From assembly GCF_001638985.1 (NCBI RefSeq), contig NW_017265170.1:62001-126000 (forward strand): DNA of 64,000 bases, given 5' to 3'. This stretch comes from Phycomyces blakesleeanus NRRL 1555(-). Lineage: Eukaryota > Mucoromycota > Mucoromycetes > Mucorales > Phycomycetaceae. The notes beneath the pieces were generated by a model that was not told the DNA's origin, made no database searches, and worked only from the letters and a program-made list of their open reading frames with translations. How positions within the stretch are numbered: the first letter of the stretch is position 1; each line of letters begins with the position of its first letter. Positions 12,678-26,587 of this stretch are shown here, one piece after another. Made by a program: the position numbers and the translations under genes.

Positions 12678-13265
12678 TTAATGGGCGTTCTTGTTAGCAG
12701 CAACTAGTAAAGTTTAAAAGAAAAGAAAATAAAATAAAATAAAATACGCATGCGTGTGAGTAACGAATAAATAAATCAAAATTATCATAAATTAACATAA
12801 ACGTATGTTACTAAATCCCCATAATCTAACCAACTTTTATATATATATAAGAATTTTACTGGTTTACTTACCGGCAGCAGGGTTTCTGGGATCGTTTCTG
12901 TACTCATCAGCTAAGAAGAAGAAAAGAAAAGAAAGAACAAATTAGTATAGAATATACACGTAGATGTAGATTCGTTAAGCAAATGGATAGGCAGTGTTAC
13001 TCCAAGCTAATATACAAAGACTAGTATAGAAAGAATGTGTAGATGCAGCCAATTCCAAAAAAAAAAAAAAAAACAAGACATTTCAAACCGGGATTTGTTT
13101 CATCATATTCCCTCTCTCATTTTTTGACATTTAAACATTAGATTACTTACAGTCAATCATGGCACCCTGCATCTTGGCAACCAAGTAAAAGACAACAGCG
13201 CCACCGACCATAAAGGGACCGGCAGGACGGAGGAAAGGAGTAGACCACTTGCGCAAACCGAACAT
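12678..13265 (-). CDS. ATP18: Mitochondrial ATP synthase subunit i/j (Atp18-like)
   Basis: A small three-exon gene found by reading the minus strand: exons 13151-13265, 12872-12910 and 12678-12703, all GT-AG (GTAAGT donors). The spliced protein has 59 residues, the same length as yeast Atp18. It starts MFGLRKWSTPFLRPAGPF, followed by one hydrophobic segment (MVGGAVVFYLVAKM, about residues 19-32). The conserved motif NDPRNP (about 44-49) matches the family. Subunit i/j is an F1Fo accessory subunit of the inner mitochondrial membrane that helps dimer stability. The 39-nt middle exon carries the conserved motif. The strength of the splice sites and the family match make this reliable despite the small size. 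Confidence 0.85.
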
Positions 13266-13700
13266 GATTTTTTTTTTATATTTATTTAAAAGAAGTATTT
13301 CTTTTATTTTTATTTTTATTTTTATTTTAGGAATAAAAGTGCAGGAAATAATTTATATATATAAATAAATATATAATATATATATATATATATATATTAA
13401 ATTTTGTAATAAAAAATAAATAAATTAGGAATCTGTCTTGAAGCAGGGGCAAAAAAATAAAAAAGAAAAACCCAACCAAAAGAAAAATTATCTACGTCAT
13501 CAATTCCTGGTTTTAACGAAGAGCCGGTTTTCTTTTTCGTTTTTTTTTTTTTTTTTAAAAAAAAATAAAAATAAAATAATAAACCTTGTCAAGAGGCTTT
13601 TACAGAAACACTTATATATACAATTATCAAGTAGACAAATAGTGTATACTAATTATTGATCTTTAATGGAACATTCCCCTAAAACTGGAACAATTATACC

Positions 13701-13732
<32 letters not shown>

Positions 13733-14386
13733 CGCACTAAACGAATATCAACGACTGACTGCCCTTTAAGCGATGACCTTTTACTAATTTGATCCAGACT
13801 GTTATCAAAATTACTCACTCAGCCAGTCAATTAGCCAATCAATTTAATTTGTTTTTTTTTTTTGAACTTTTAGTCTGTCCATACCAACTGTCATTAATTC
13901 ATGTTTTCAATAAGATATTGTATGTATATGTTACTCGTTAAAGGTCGTCCTTTTCCTGCTGTTGTAAGTTTAGATGCTATAATGCTTTAATCTTTCTTAT
14001 AAACGTGCCTATATAAGTATAAGGGTTTGATTTTAATAATAAAAAGAATAAAAAGACCTTTATACCTATAAAGATGTCTGACTAGGAGATTAAGAAGTAT
14101 TGGTGAAGGAGCAGTAGGATAGGGGAGGAGAGGGGAATGAATAAAGAAAGGGCCTTTATAACTAAAGTGCAAAAGATTTCAATGTTTAATGAATGTGATT
14201 CTTATATATATTGATATATTGATAGAAGAAGAAGAGGGAAAAAAGAAAGTTAAATACAAATTTGAATGACAAGAGTGGATATTACACAACTTCTTTAAAT
14301 ACATACGTATATCTTTATACGTAATATATAATATAACATCATTATAATTATCACTGATTCTTCTTTTTCTTTTTCTTTTTCTTTTA
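13266..14386. other. 1.1 kb intergenic region between two minus-strand genes
   Basis: Upstream region of ATP18 and downstream of the P450 gene. It carries TTTTTA repeats near 13304-13330, (TA)n at 13377-13397, a T28 run near 13704-13731 and CTTTTT repeats near 14360-14384. No gene recognised. Confidence 0.6.
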
Positions 14387-15737
14387 TTACTGCTGTCGTT
14401 TTTCAACAGACACTTTGATTCCATTCATCATTGGTAGAGTGAGAGAAATCTGATAGGTTATTTCCTGGTTAGGTGCCAAATGGAATTTGTATCGTTTGAT
14501 CAAAAACGTAATTGCAACGAGTGTCTCTAGGGTTGCCAAGTTTTGGCCTAGTAAGTAGTATGTTGTAGATTGTCAAACATTGTCCCTTTTTTCTTATCTT
14601 GATAAGCATTTTACTTGTTCATCCTTACCTAAACACACACGCGGACCGGCGTGGAAAGCAGGCCATTGTCCTTGGGATTCACGACGTAGATCTCCTTGAG
14701 GTGTAATCCAACGTTCTGGGTTAAATTGTTTGGCATCTGGGCCCCATACTTTCTCACAACGTCCCTGAGCATATGGGCTCCACAGTATGTAATCCCCCTT
14801 TCTGACATGAGTACCATCAGGCCAGATGTCATTATCTAGAGCAAACTTTTGGTTCTGGGGTACTGAAGGATACAACCGAAGTACTTCATAAAATCTACAG
14901 TATAGCAAAGCACATTAAAAGACATTAGAATCATATAATTGTAATTAATAAACACGAGAGAGTGATAGTGATAACAAGATAAAGGGAGCATGATAAATAA
15001 GGGGTAAAAGGGGAGGAAGGATTGGATGAATAGTGCTAGTGCTAGTGCCGATACTAGTACTAGTACTAGTATTATGACTACATATCATGTTGTGCTTTTA
15101 ACTAATGAATCTATGTGTCTAGATATCTATGGATCGAATTTTCTATATATATATTTGTATCTTCTTAGGTACTTACACTGCGTGGGCATATGTCATGTTC
15201 TTGATAGTCTCATAGAGCTCAGGGGAATTATGCATGACCTTATCCGTGATGTTTTCATTAATCTCGTTGAGCAGCTTTTGCTCCACGCGTGGATGGCAGA
15301 GAAGCATATAGAGTGTCCAGGAAAGAGCCTGGGCAGTTGTGTCACGGCCGGCGATGACAAAATTGAGGACGATGTCCCGTAGCTCGGTGTTGTTCAAAAG
15401 GTCTCCCTTTGTGTTCCGGGCACTCATGAACCGAGAGAGCAGATCGGTGTGGATTTCTCCCTTGGCAAGCTGTACTCGGCGCTTCTCGGTCACCTCGCGC
15501 GCAAATGTGTCGACCACATTGAGGTGGTAGTTCATACTGCGTCGCCAGGGCATCACCACACTCTGGATCCGCTCCGTCACTTTCCAGATCGGATTCACAA
15601 AACGTTGGAAGGTGTTCTTTTGAGCAATGTCAAATGATTCAGCAAAAGGTACTACCTCTTTTGACGCAAGACCGTTCAATCGAACACCAAATCCGAGTCT
15701 AATGAAAAAAAGTCAAATGAATATAAATAAGTATAAG

Positions 15738-15769
<32 letters not shown>

Positions 15770-16596
15770 GAGGGGGAAGGTATGATGGAATATAAGAAGC
15801 TGTCTAGAGAACAAGGACAGACAAGGGAGTATATAATTTTCTTTCTTTCTTGATTTTAATTAATTAAATTAAAAAATAAAAGATAGGAAACACGATCAAA
15901 TGGACTCACAAGATAAATGAATCGAGCGTGAATTTATACATCAGGTCGTGGAAATCGACCAATTCACTAGTCTCGGTAGCTTTGTCCAAGATATTATCAG
16001 ACATAAAATCAATTTCATGAACAAACACACTACAAGGAAAAGAGGTTCATCAGAATCATTACACAGAAACATAAACATCTTTTCTTGTTTTTTTTTTTTG
16101 TTGTTGGAAGAATACTCACTCTGTGAATTGATCTCTAAAGTTCTTGACATTGAAAATGTGACTGGCTGTCTTTCGTTGATACTTCCAATCTTCACCATTG
16201 GCATTGAAAATCCCGTCTCCAAATAGATCATTCATAGCAGAGTGAAATTCAGGACCCTTGATATAATTTTCAAAATTATCTAATCAAATGAAATGAAATG
16301 AAAGAAATAAGCACACACACACACACAGAGAGAGATTTATATATAATAAATAGAGATAAAACGTACGTTTCAAGATATGCTCTACATTTGCTGGATCAAT
16401 TGTTCCAATATGACGAGGAATCCCGAGTGCAGACATGGTTCTAAGTTTTTGTATCATTATCAATATTATTATTATCTTTAATATTAATATTAAATAGAAG
16501 AATATTTATGAGGAGTAAAAATAATAATAATAATAATAATAATAAGAATAGTAATTTTAAATTACATTGTAGGGCAGTGCAGTTAAGAATCATAAT

Positions 16597-16629
<33 letters not shown>

Positions 16630-16895
16630 AAAAGGAATAATTATACTTACAAAGTTAGTCTGTCAAGTCTATAGAAGCTCTCGACCAAAAAATCATGCAG
16701 TCGATCTTTGCCTTGGATAAGAGCCGGCAAGGATCCAACCAGTGGCCAGCCCTTTTCGGTCAAGATATCTTTGCGGGTCTCGTCAAATATGGCCCGGTCA
16801 TGGTAGATTGCCGAAAGAATGGCAAGACTTGCAACAGCAGCACCACCGACGTAAGTAGACACAGAGTGTGGAAGGGTTATTTTCTTTGAAGACAT
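14387..16895 (-). CDS. Cytochrome P450, fatty-acid/alkane hydroxylase-like (CYP52/CYP86-type)
   Basis: Seven exons (16651-16895, 16367-16440, 16120-16279, 15910-16029, 15177-15698, 14629-14894, 14387-14547) join in phase to 515 residues. An N-terminal hydrophobic anchor (YVGGAAVASLAILSAIY) is followed by the proline-rich start of the catalytic domain (GWPLVGSLPALIQGKDR). Then come WKYQRKTASHIFNV (helix C region), the oxygen-binding I-helix AGRDTTAQ (about 316-322), ExxR at E377-R380, FNPERW, and the heme loop FHAGPRVCLG (454-463) with Cys461 as heme ligand. All catalytic motifs are intact. The overall pattern is that of ER-bound omega-hydroxylases of fatty acids or alkanes, but substrate is inferred from family resemblance only. 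No redox partner lies next to it. Confidence 0.92.
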
Positions 16896-19800
16896 TTCTT
16901 TTTTCTTTAGTTTGATTTGATTGATTATTCGGATAATTGGGTAATTGGGTAATTGAACGCTTGAACACTTGAAAATAATGCCAAGGAAGACAAAGTAGTA
17001 ATAGTAGTAGTAGTAGTAGTAGTAGTAGTAAAAGAAGTTAAACAGGCTAAAGAAGTACTTGGTGGTGTTTATTTTAAAGAAAAGGAAATTAAAGGAAGAA
17101 GGAAAGAAAGCCAAGAAAAGCAAAAATAAAATGAAAGCTAATGGGCTAGCTTTATATATACACAGAATCATACCTAATTATATTAATATCTTTTTATTTA
17201 TTTATTTATACAGCCACAAACAAACAGCCAGACAGACATACAGTCAAGCAAGCAAGCAGGCAGATAGACAGGTAGATAGACAGGTAGACAGACAAACAGT
17301 CTAGCCATGATGTACACGGGTTAACAAGAGAAAGGCTATTTTTTTTATAAAAATTAAAATAAAGGGTTACACGATACCTAGTAAAACAAAAACAAAAAAA
17401 AAAGATTCTCGTCCATAGCCTGAATGAAAAGAATAATGTATATATGTATGTGTGGGGAAACCGGACCTAATTTTTTCCAACCCACATTCAGATATTCACA
17501 TGTGGATTTACTCTCTTGATCCAGACGATCCATTTTCAATAATACTTGCACATGATTTCACTTTAATAGCCATCCTCTACCACTACTATTTGTTATTTTC
17601 TGTTTGCCATTTGCTGATACTGCTACTGCTGCTACTGCTGCTACTGCTGTTACTGCTGTTACTGCTGCTAATACTACACACACACTATCTATATATACTC
17701 ATTTAAATATCTAATTAATCATTAGCTATTTAAAGATGTAAAAAAAAAAAGAAAAGCTTCTCATAAACCCCTTCGACTAATTCTCAAAAAGACACTCTAT
17801 TAGCTTAATTGTATATATATATATATATATATATATACACTTGTCTTGGACGTCTGATTAACTATGACTGTGTGTAGAGATTTGGGGTCTTTTTTTTTCA
17901 TAAAATAAAATATTCTGTCACACACATATATATAAATAAAAATATTTTTTTCTCTTGATATTTTTATTTTCTACTCTGAACGTTTGACATCTTTAACCAA
18001 ATTAGGGTCTTCTCTGTTGAGTCAGATTAGATAATTCAAACTTGGAAAGCCTTGTATTATATGTGTATGTGAAAGGTATTCTTCCTTCCCCACCAACACA
18101 TGATGAGACACACTGAACACAGTAAGCAAGCCACACTCTATCAAAAATAAATAAATTATAGATTGAAAGTATACAAGGGTTATTTTATCACACATCTATA
18201 TTTGAAACAATGCTTAGGTTTTTATGATATAGACATGGATCATAATTACTAATACAAGGCCAAGACAAGGTAAAGCACAGATATCCAAGCAAAGCCGAGA
18301 AGAGGAACTATATAGAGGCACAAAGGCAATCAAGGCATTGTGTAATTCAATACATTTAAGGTTATTTCCTGTTGCTTATTTGTTTGGTGGCAGTAATACT
18401 TGGATGTTTTTTTTTTTTTTTTAAAAAAAAAAAGGCAAGTATGTGCACACATTCAAACAAATGGATAGTCAACCTTTATTATATGTAACCTATATACTCT
18501 AAAGAAAACATAGATACCCAATTGATCAAATTCAAGCTTACGACGCTATAGTTTTTTAATTTAGCACTCAGTCTATATATATATATATATATATATTTGA
18601 TCCTTTCTTAAAGAAACAATAATAATAATTCATAATAATTGATCAATCAGCACTTAACCACAGCGCATCTATCTTTTTTTTTTTTTTTATTATTTCATTT
18701 TGCCAAGAAATCATTGAAATTTCCCTTTTTGTGTCTTCTTACTATCCTTACTACCATTATTATTATCTTTATTCCTTTGCTCATCCTTCATATTCTGTTG
18801 GTCCAAAGTGCATACGGCGGCCTATCATCATCATCATTATTATTAAATTCAAAAAATGTGAAACTAGGTAGGAATAACCAAAGGTTCCCTTTTTGTTTTT
18901 GTTTCTACAGGTTGTACATTTGTACGATGCTTAACTACCATCAAAACAATAATAATAATACTATAAAGGACAAACAAATATATATATATATATATATATA
19001 AAATATCAATCGTTGTACTACATTGTGCTTGTGCTTGTGCTTGTGTTTGTATGTGTGTGTGTGTGTGTGTGTTTTTTTGATTACCCAAAAATGGCCATTT
19101 TCCTTTTATTCCTTCTTTCTTTGAATTTTCCCAGGATGGTTGGATTTCAAGGTAATAGATGTCTTGTCTATTGGATTTTATTACCAAATAGGACAATATT
19201 TTTTTTTGAACTTGAATTTGCTTTACACCACAATATATTCATATATGAATAAGTAAGAAAGAAAAAGAAATTCAATTTCTTTACTTTACTTTACTTTCTT
19301 TAGTCAATTTTTTGCTTTGTTTTGCTGCAATTCTAATAGGTTGTGCTGCAAAAAGAAAAAAAAACCCCAAACCCAAAAAGAAGTTGCGTTCAATCTTATA
19401 TGGATATATAAAAGAACAAAAATGATATAAAATAAACAAAGCTGTGCATATTTTAAAGAAGAAACTATTACCTAATTGATTCCACTGTCCTTGATATATA
19501 ACCATAACCATAGCCATAACCATGGTGATAAATGCATAAATGCATAAATCAGAATTCTCTTTAAATTTGACAAAACAAGGCACACACACAATATATATAT
19601 ATATATATATCTGTGTGTGTGTGTGTGCATACAACGTTCAAAGTGTTAAAAATAATTAATATATCTAGAAAAAAAAAAGAGTGTGTCTGGGTGGGTTATT
19701 GTGAATTACTGCGTAAGTAAATCAATGAATGACTGAAATTTGTACTTGTGCTTGTGCTTGTGTTCATGCTTGTGATAATGATGATAATAGAAAAATAGAA

Positions 19801-20075
19801 AAAAAAGAGTAGATAATGAGAAAGGGAAATATAAAGGGTAAATGCATATACAAATACATACACAAAAAGCAAAAAGCAAAAAAAAAAAAACAAGGTAGAT
19901 AAAATAAGTTTATTATCTCCTTGCTTAATGTAAAAAGAACAAGAGGAACAAGAAGAGTAAGGATAAAAAAGAAAAGAAAAGATAGTAAGGAATAGTTGTA
20001 AAGTAAAGTAGTATAAAGTAGTGTAAAGTAAGAAATTGAATTGAATTGAATTGAATTTTTTTTTTGGAATGTTGT
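16896..20075. other. 3.2 kb intergenic region, no gene recognised
   Basis: Promoter side of the P450 gene up to the 3' end of the Grainyhead-like gene. It holds AGT/TAC trinucleotide arrays (about 16998-17030 and 17619-17668), GACAGGTAGATA repeats (about 17265-17300), several (TA)n runs and a T16/A13 palindromic stretch near 18405-18433. The longest open frames are built from these repeats. Confidence 0.6.
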
Positions 20076-21279
20076 TTAGAACTGAAGGATGATTCTAACT
20101 GTACTGTCTGCCTTAATTTCCCACTCGACAACAATAACAGAATTTTCAAGGATGTGCTGGGCAACGACTGCATCCTCAACTAGTACCAGAATTGTGTCAC
20201 TCTTGTGCTTGTTAGTCTTGTCTGTCCGGGATTGGATATCTCCAGACGGTACCTTTGAACGTCTCCACAGCACATCCGATACTCGGTCGGTGTGAAGAAC
20301 AAGCAGCGAACATAGTTTTATGGTCAGTTCCTCGACAGTCAGACTCTCCAGTCGGATTCTCTCCAATTTTTCACAGCCGGTTGGTATATTTGACAAAGGG
20401 GTCATCATCATTGACTGGGATATCGACTGGTTCCGATAAGGTGTAGTGATATCCACATAAAAGGAGAGCGCTACAATATTTAATATCAAATAAGATATAT
20501 ATATATATTAATAAATTAAAGGAGTGTATATAATACAATGCTATTATAACAGAAAGAAAGACAATATAATTATCACTTTAATTCTATCATCATTCAAACT
20601 CACCAGGAACTTTTGTTCTCTTGTTGGATTCTGTTGGACTGGTTCCAGAAAAGGATCTTTCATAACTTGAGTGAGACTCGGTCTCGTAATCTTTTTCAAA
20701 AGGGTATTCGTATCCTCGCTTGATACCCAAGCAGTTGGTGTGGTTTGTCCAGTCACTGTCATCCTGAGAAGGAATTGAATTGATTGAATTGATTGGAGTA
20801 ATTGGAGTGATTGTAGTGGAGGTAACATTGTTACAGATAGTATCAATAGTATTGTTCGTGTTTGTGGTGGTGGTATCATTATTGTGGCTATTGTTATTAA
20901 TAACATTACTGTTTAGACTATGTGGGTATCCGAGTCTGGAACCACTGTAGATGATCGGTTGGTCATAGGAAAAGGGGTGTGGTACTTGTGTTTGGTGTGG
21001 TAAAGTGATGGCATTGGATACGTTATATTGGCTCATCTGGCCAGTGACAGTTTCAGAGCCCAAGACCGTGTCTGTGCTAAAGGGCACAGAAAAAGGGCGC
21101 AAGGCGAACGTGGTCGGGGGTGGAGGAGTGAATGTCTTGTGGAATAGAGAGGATGGCGCTGTCATGGTTCTATTGTGGCTTCTAAGCTGGCTATTTCTGT
21201 AGCTTCCTGTCCCTGATCCAGTTCCAGTTCCAGTTCCAGCTCCTGATCCTGATCCATTATTATTATTACTACTACCACA

Positions 21280-21340
<61 letters not shown>

Positions 21341-22661
21341 TTATTATTATTATTATTACTATTACTGATACTATTAAACATTCCTCCTGAATGTCTTTGG
21401 TCGTCATTTGCAGCGTGGCGAAATGAATCGAGACTAGGAGATGTAGGGATTTCGCCAAAGATACTGTAGGGCATAGGATGGTTGTACATGAGCCACATGG
21501 GATTATTCTGCAGATCTCCTTCAGCTACAAGGGTAATTATATAAAGCAAAAAAAAATTGGGAATGGGGAGTCAATATGATAGGCTCGATTGCTTTGTAAG
21601 ACATCATTGTCACTACTATTTACTGATAGTATTACTTGACATACTGTACACTTTGTCAAATTGCTTATTAATTTGCTTGGCATCATCTTTGTTTTTTCGT
21701 TCTGCTCCCTAAAAAAAAATCAAAAAAAAATCAGCCTTTTGTGGTTAGGTGAAAATAAAAATAAAGAAATTCTCCTCCATCATAGCCCTAAATTTGTAAA
21801 TCCAGACACACACATAATATTATTATTATTTTTTTTTATTTTTTTTTTGGCTTTACTTACTTTGTCTCTGAATAATTTGATTTTACTAAACGAACGTTCG
21901 ATATAATTGTACGATCCAAATGATTTTATTGGCTCGTCTTCGGTTGGAAACTGGCTACTCAGGTCAGTGAAAGTCCCGGCCCAGAGCATGGTAGATGGAC
22001 TATTGAGGTCAACCTCGGGCCAGAACACCTGGCTTTCCATGTGTGCTCTTAGTGGGATTCCCTTGACACCCTTGATGCGTGAAAAGTCGGTAGACAGACA
22101 ATTGAACCGAGCAAATATCTTTGCGCCTTCGCATCCGTTCCAGTCAAAAGTGATCTTGTCAAAGCTTGGATACTGTACATTATGTACACCACTAGATTGT
22201 TTTACATCTAAAGATTAAATGTATATTATAGCAACAAAATAATAAGAAGTTAGTATTCTATATTTCTTATTTATATTTCTCGTACCAATATCAATGGCTC
22301 TGGCTTCATCAGAGCATTTCTGTTGGCTAACCCAAAACTTCCAATAGTTGAGTGCAACTTTACGGTGGGATGGATCATGAAACATTATGACCAATGTACT
22401 GGTAATAATCCCATCGAACCCCTGGCGATCGTTGAGCTGGATAGCATAGGCCTGACCGCGGTTGAGATATGTCACCGGGGACTCTTCCGTCTTTTGAGTA
22501 ACAGCAGTTGGAGCTAATGCAAAATAATAATCAATCAATCAATTGATCGATTTTTTATTTTAGTAAATAAAATTAAAATTCACAATTTGACTAACGAGAT
22601 GAAATCAATTGAGTAACCCAACCCACACATATACATATATACATATTTGTATATATATTTG

Positions 22662-22699
<38 letters not shown>

Positions 22700-25050
22700 C
22701 GTGGCTTATAAGAAATAATTGGATATATCAATGTATTAAATATATACATATATTTTCTGTGGTCTACTGTATTGCTACTGTATTGTTACTGCTACTGCTA
22801 TTGCTACGTATTCATATTCTTATTCTTATTGAAAAGATAATAGTGAGAATATATATAGTTACCTTGTAGGACAATATTGAAGCGTAAATGGCTATTTGGT
22901 GTAAAGCAGAAAAATAGATAGATATATAAATAAGAACATGTTAGCACGTGTAAGTAATGATGGTGGACCGTGCGATCCAATTGAGTGTCTGCCCTAAAAT
23001 ACTCCTTGGAGGCCTTTTTCTCTTTGTATATAAATTTAGGTAGCAATGATCTTTGCCACTGTTATAACAAGAACGTGGAGGGCAAATAAAGAAGGAAAGA
23101 AAGATAATGATATATATATATAAAGGAAATCTCCATTTTGTTTAAGCCAAGCAAGGGTTGCCACTACCTTCCCCTACTTCCCCTCTCTATGTATCTATGT
23201 ACTCCTACCCTTCCTCATCATCCCTCTCTACCTATCTCCATCTATTTCCCTTTGACTTCTCCAATAAAGTAGATAGTCGATCGTAATAAGATGTTTTCCT
23301 GAGTCTATTCTCTCTTCCCTTTTTTTTTTTAAAATCATTCAGTTCTCCTTTTTTTTTACTCTCTTTCTCTCGCTCTCCTTCCTTCTCCTCATTTATTTCT
23401 CTAAGTATCTATGGTAGCCTTTTGAAATCATGCTGTGGCTTCCTTTTAGCCTTTTGACTTCTTTTTTTATATATATATATATATTCTTTTCTTTTCCTTC
23501 CCTTTTTATTTGCGCCTCCCATTTATTTATTTTTTTATAATAAATAAAATAGATGCATATTTTATGCACATGAATAATAAAAATAAAAATAAAAAACTTA
23601 CGTTTTAGGAGAATCTTCATCAACTGGATCTGGCATGGTCGGGTGTAGTGTAAAAAAAGGAGGGCATGTTGTTTCGATTGAGTGTTTCATAAAAGACGAT
23701 GCTGTATCGGCCACCATTTCTGCCGAGTGCAGAGAATACATGTCGCGTCTGGAGAGAGTGTCGTTTGCACTCTGGTGTCGTGGGTGGTATCTAGACTGGG
23801 TAAGATGTGAGGGCAGACCACCGAATGAGACACCAGGAGAAGTAGAATGGGGTCGTTTTCCATGGCTATTAAGTCCATCCGAAACCATTTGCGGAAATGC
23901 CGGATAACGAAGTGTATTACTGTTACTGTTACTGTTATTGTTATTGTTGCTGTAATTATAGCTATTATAACTATTATAACTATTATAGCTATTATAGCTA
24001 TTATAACTATTATAGTTATTATAGTTATTATAGTTATTATAGTTATTATAGTTATTATAGTTATAAGTATTGTTGCTGCTGTTGTTTATGCTGGTGTTGT
24101 TACTGCTGCCAGTAGTAGCTGTAGCTGTAGTTGTGGTTGTGGTAGTAGTTGAAGTAGCAGTAGGGGTGGTGTCATAGTGAGTCAGAAGCGGCACGCGGGA
24201 GTTAGTGTTTGAAGAGGCAAGGATGGGAGAGTTGTTGGACTGGAGAAGGGAAGAGCTGGAAGAATAAGGTGTTGTGTGGGACCCAAAGGTGGTTCCGTCT
24301 CCAAAGGCTGGGATGCTGGTGAACCCGGATGTGGCAGAATCTGTGGAATAGAATCGAGAAGTTGGCTGGAGGTCAGTAGAAGACAAAGGAGATGTGAGGC
24401 TTGCTGGAGAGATGACCGGGTTAGAATGATTGTTGTTGTTGCTGTTTTGATGGTTTTGGTGGTGGTGGGTATGGTGGCCATGCTCTAGGATTTCTGGACT
24501 GGAGAATGTGGTGTGGATTGGAGAGATATGGGGTGAGACACAAGTGCGCGATGGATATTCAAAGGTTGGTGTCAACATAATAGTGATGTATTCTTGTGTT
24601 GAATGTGACCGAGACAAGGATGATAATGTATTAGACTGACTGGCGTGCTTATATGTTGAAGGATCAGGGGTATAGGATGGCCTATGAATACAATTTTTTT
24701 ATAGTTATATTTATATACAAGTTATGTATTATATATTATACTATATTTTATATTATACAGTATAATATATTTTAGAATAAAGCATAAAATAAAATAAAAT
24801 AAAATAAAATAAAGTAAAGTAAAGTAATACTAATACTAATACTACTGCTACTGCTACTGCTACTTCTAATGCTAATACTAATGCTAATATCAACAGTAAT
24901 ACTAATGATACTGGAAACATAAATAGACATAAAGAAAAGCCTAGCTCAAAAAAGAAAAAGAAACAACCAAACTATCCCTTTGCCCCCTCAATATCATTAC
25001 TCTTATCATGCTTCATATTCATACTCTTACTCTTACTATTCCTTTGAAAT

Positions 25051-25091
<41 letters not shown>

Positions 25092-25275
25092 ATTTTAACT
25101 TTGTTTGCCAGAGATAGTACCCGACTTTTAGGACTAGAACATCTTTTCTTATAAAAAGTAAAATAAAAAATAAACTCTTTACTAACTGTTCCATTGGGAG
25201 GCTCTTTACACGTGCATTGGATTTGTACAAGTGGCAAGAGGGGTTGTAAATCATACTTTTGTGGCTAGGCATCAT
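20076..25275 (-). CDS. Grainyhead/CP2-family transcription factor
   Basis: Eight exons: 25187-25275, 23602-24681, 22863-22891, 22286-22513, 21861-22207, 21645-21708, 20604-21524, 20076-20470. All phases fit, giving about 1050 residues. The CP2 DNA-binding domain spans about 391-614: HLRFNIVLQ, VTYLNRGQAYAIQLND, IMFHDPSHRKVALNYWKFW, VQYPSFDKITFDWNG, FARFNCLSTDFSRIKGVKGIPLR, then KLFRDK joined to GAERKNKDDAKQ by the short sixth exon. The C-terminal exon probably forms the dimerisation module. The N-terminal third and the exon 7 linker are low-complexity (Asn-Tyr, Thr, Ser and Gly-Thr runs). In fungi this family controls cell-wall and development genes. The first exon (ATG at 25275) is the least certain part, because exon 2 is open up to a good acceptor at 24682 and could instead start at the ATG at 24578. 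Confidence 0.9.
21282..21348 (-). repeat. Trinucleotide array coding poly-Ser in the Grainyhead-like gene
   Basis: A CTA/ACT array on the + strand, continued by TTA units, read in frame as a long Ser run preceded by Asn. It sits in the linker between the CP2 domain and the C-terminal module. Confidence 0.75.
23938..24066 (-). repeat. Nona/18-mer array coding (Asn-Tyr-Asn)n in the Grainyhead-like gene
   Basis: TTATAGTTA/TTATAGCTA units on the + strand, period nine bases, code tandem YNN then YNS triplets. The triplet period keeps the frame. It lies in the disordered N-terminal region, before the CP2 domain. Confidence 0.8.
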
Positions 25276-26552
25276 TCGTACGTATATCTGTATATATATA
25301 TCAATCTATCAAAGTATCAATATATCAATGTATCAATGGATCAATTAATAAAAGGCTCTTTTCTTACTACACAAAATAGTAAAATAAAATAGAGTCCAAT
25401 AAATTTAGTATTTGGAGGGTGATTTGTAGACTGTAGACCAAGAAAGGAGTACAGATGATAAGCTTGACATTTGCATGCAATGGATCACCAATTTACCTTG
25501 TAATAAAGTTTTATTTCTCTCTCTTACTTTCTATACCTTTTTTTTTTGGTTTTGGTTTTGGTTTGCTTTGATTTGATTTCTGGGTGCACGGCCAACGATT
25601 TACTGAGCGATTAAAGATAATATATAAAAAATACAGGATTTCAATTATAATAGTAATAAAAGATAGCCAGACAATTACTAGTTAAATCTATAAAAAAAAA
25701 GAAACCAATAAAGCAGAATACATATATAGATTGTATTTGTATATAATATTAGTGTGAGTAAATATACATATATACATACATTATATATATCAAGGACATT
25801 TTGAATATGTAGATATATACACATGTAAATTGTAGGTTAAAGATGTATAATATAAATGCAATGTAATATATCAAGCAATCAATTAAAAAGTGGTTATCTG
25901 AAATATACAATATACATAAAGTATATATCAACTTAATAAAACAAACAAATCAAATATATAAATAAAAGGGGGTAAAGGAGGGAGGGGATCTTAAAAAAAA
26001 TATCCAAAAAAAAAGGTACCCAAACGTACATTTATACATACAATTATACATACAATTATACATGCAGATATACACACAATGTATATATATATATATATAA
26101 GCAAAGAGAGGAAAGGAGAAAAGAGAGCAAAATAAAAAGAAAAAGAAAGAGAAATTAAAGACTTGCAATTGATAATAGATTCAATTACTTCCTTTTGATC
26201 TTAAAGTAAAAAGGGCATGAAAAGTTTATCGTGCTACCCACACGTTTGACTCTAAAGTGGTCTGAGCATTTTTCTTATATCCGATTTAAAGCAGAGAAGT
26301 TTGGTGTACCCTAAAGCACCCATACGCACAGGAACACACACACACACACGCAAAAATGTAAATGTAAATGTATAATTTCCAAACCTTTATATATATATAT
26401 ATGTGTGTGTGTATTTGGTGGCAAAATCCTACAAAAGGATAAAGAGCTGTATCTTGATTAACTAAAATTATCGATCATATTAAGCTTGTCATTCTTATTA
26501 TTGGTCTTATTGGTCTTATTATTGTTAGTTAATACAGACACTGCATTTTCGG

Positions 26553-26587
<35 letters not shown>

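Noticed and set aside
17452..17706. Frame with a long Leu run in the P450-Grainyhead gap
   Set aside because: The hydrophobic run is coded by a CTG/TAC trinucleotide array; the rest shows no family signal.
21162..21458. Alternative frame over the Grainyhead-like exon 7
   Set aside because: It would fit a direct join from 21861, but it turns into a poly-Val/Ile repeat reading. The short exon 21645-21708 restores the conserved GAERK motif and the other frame.
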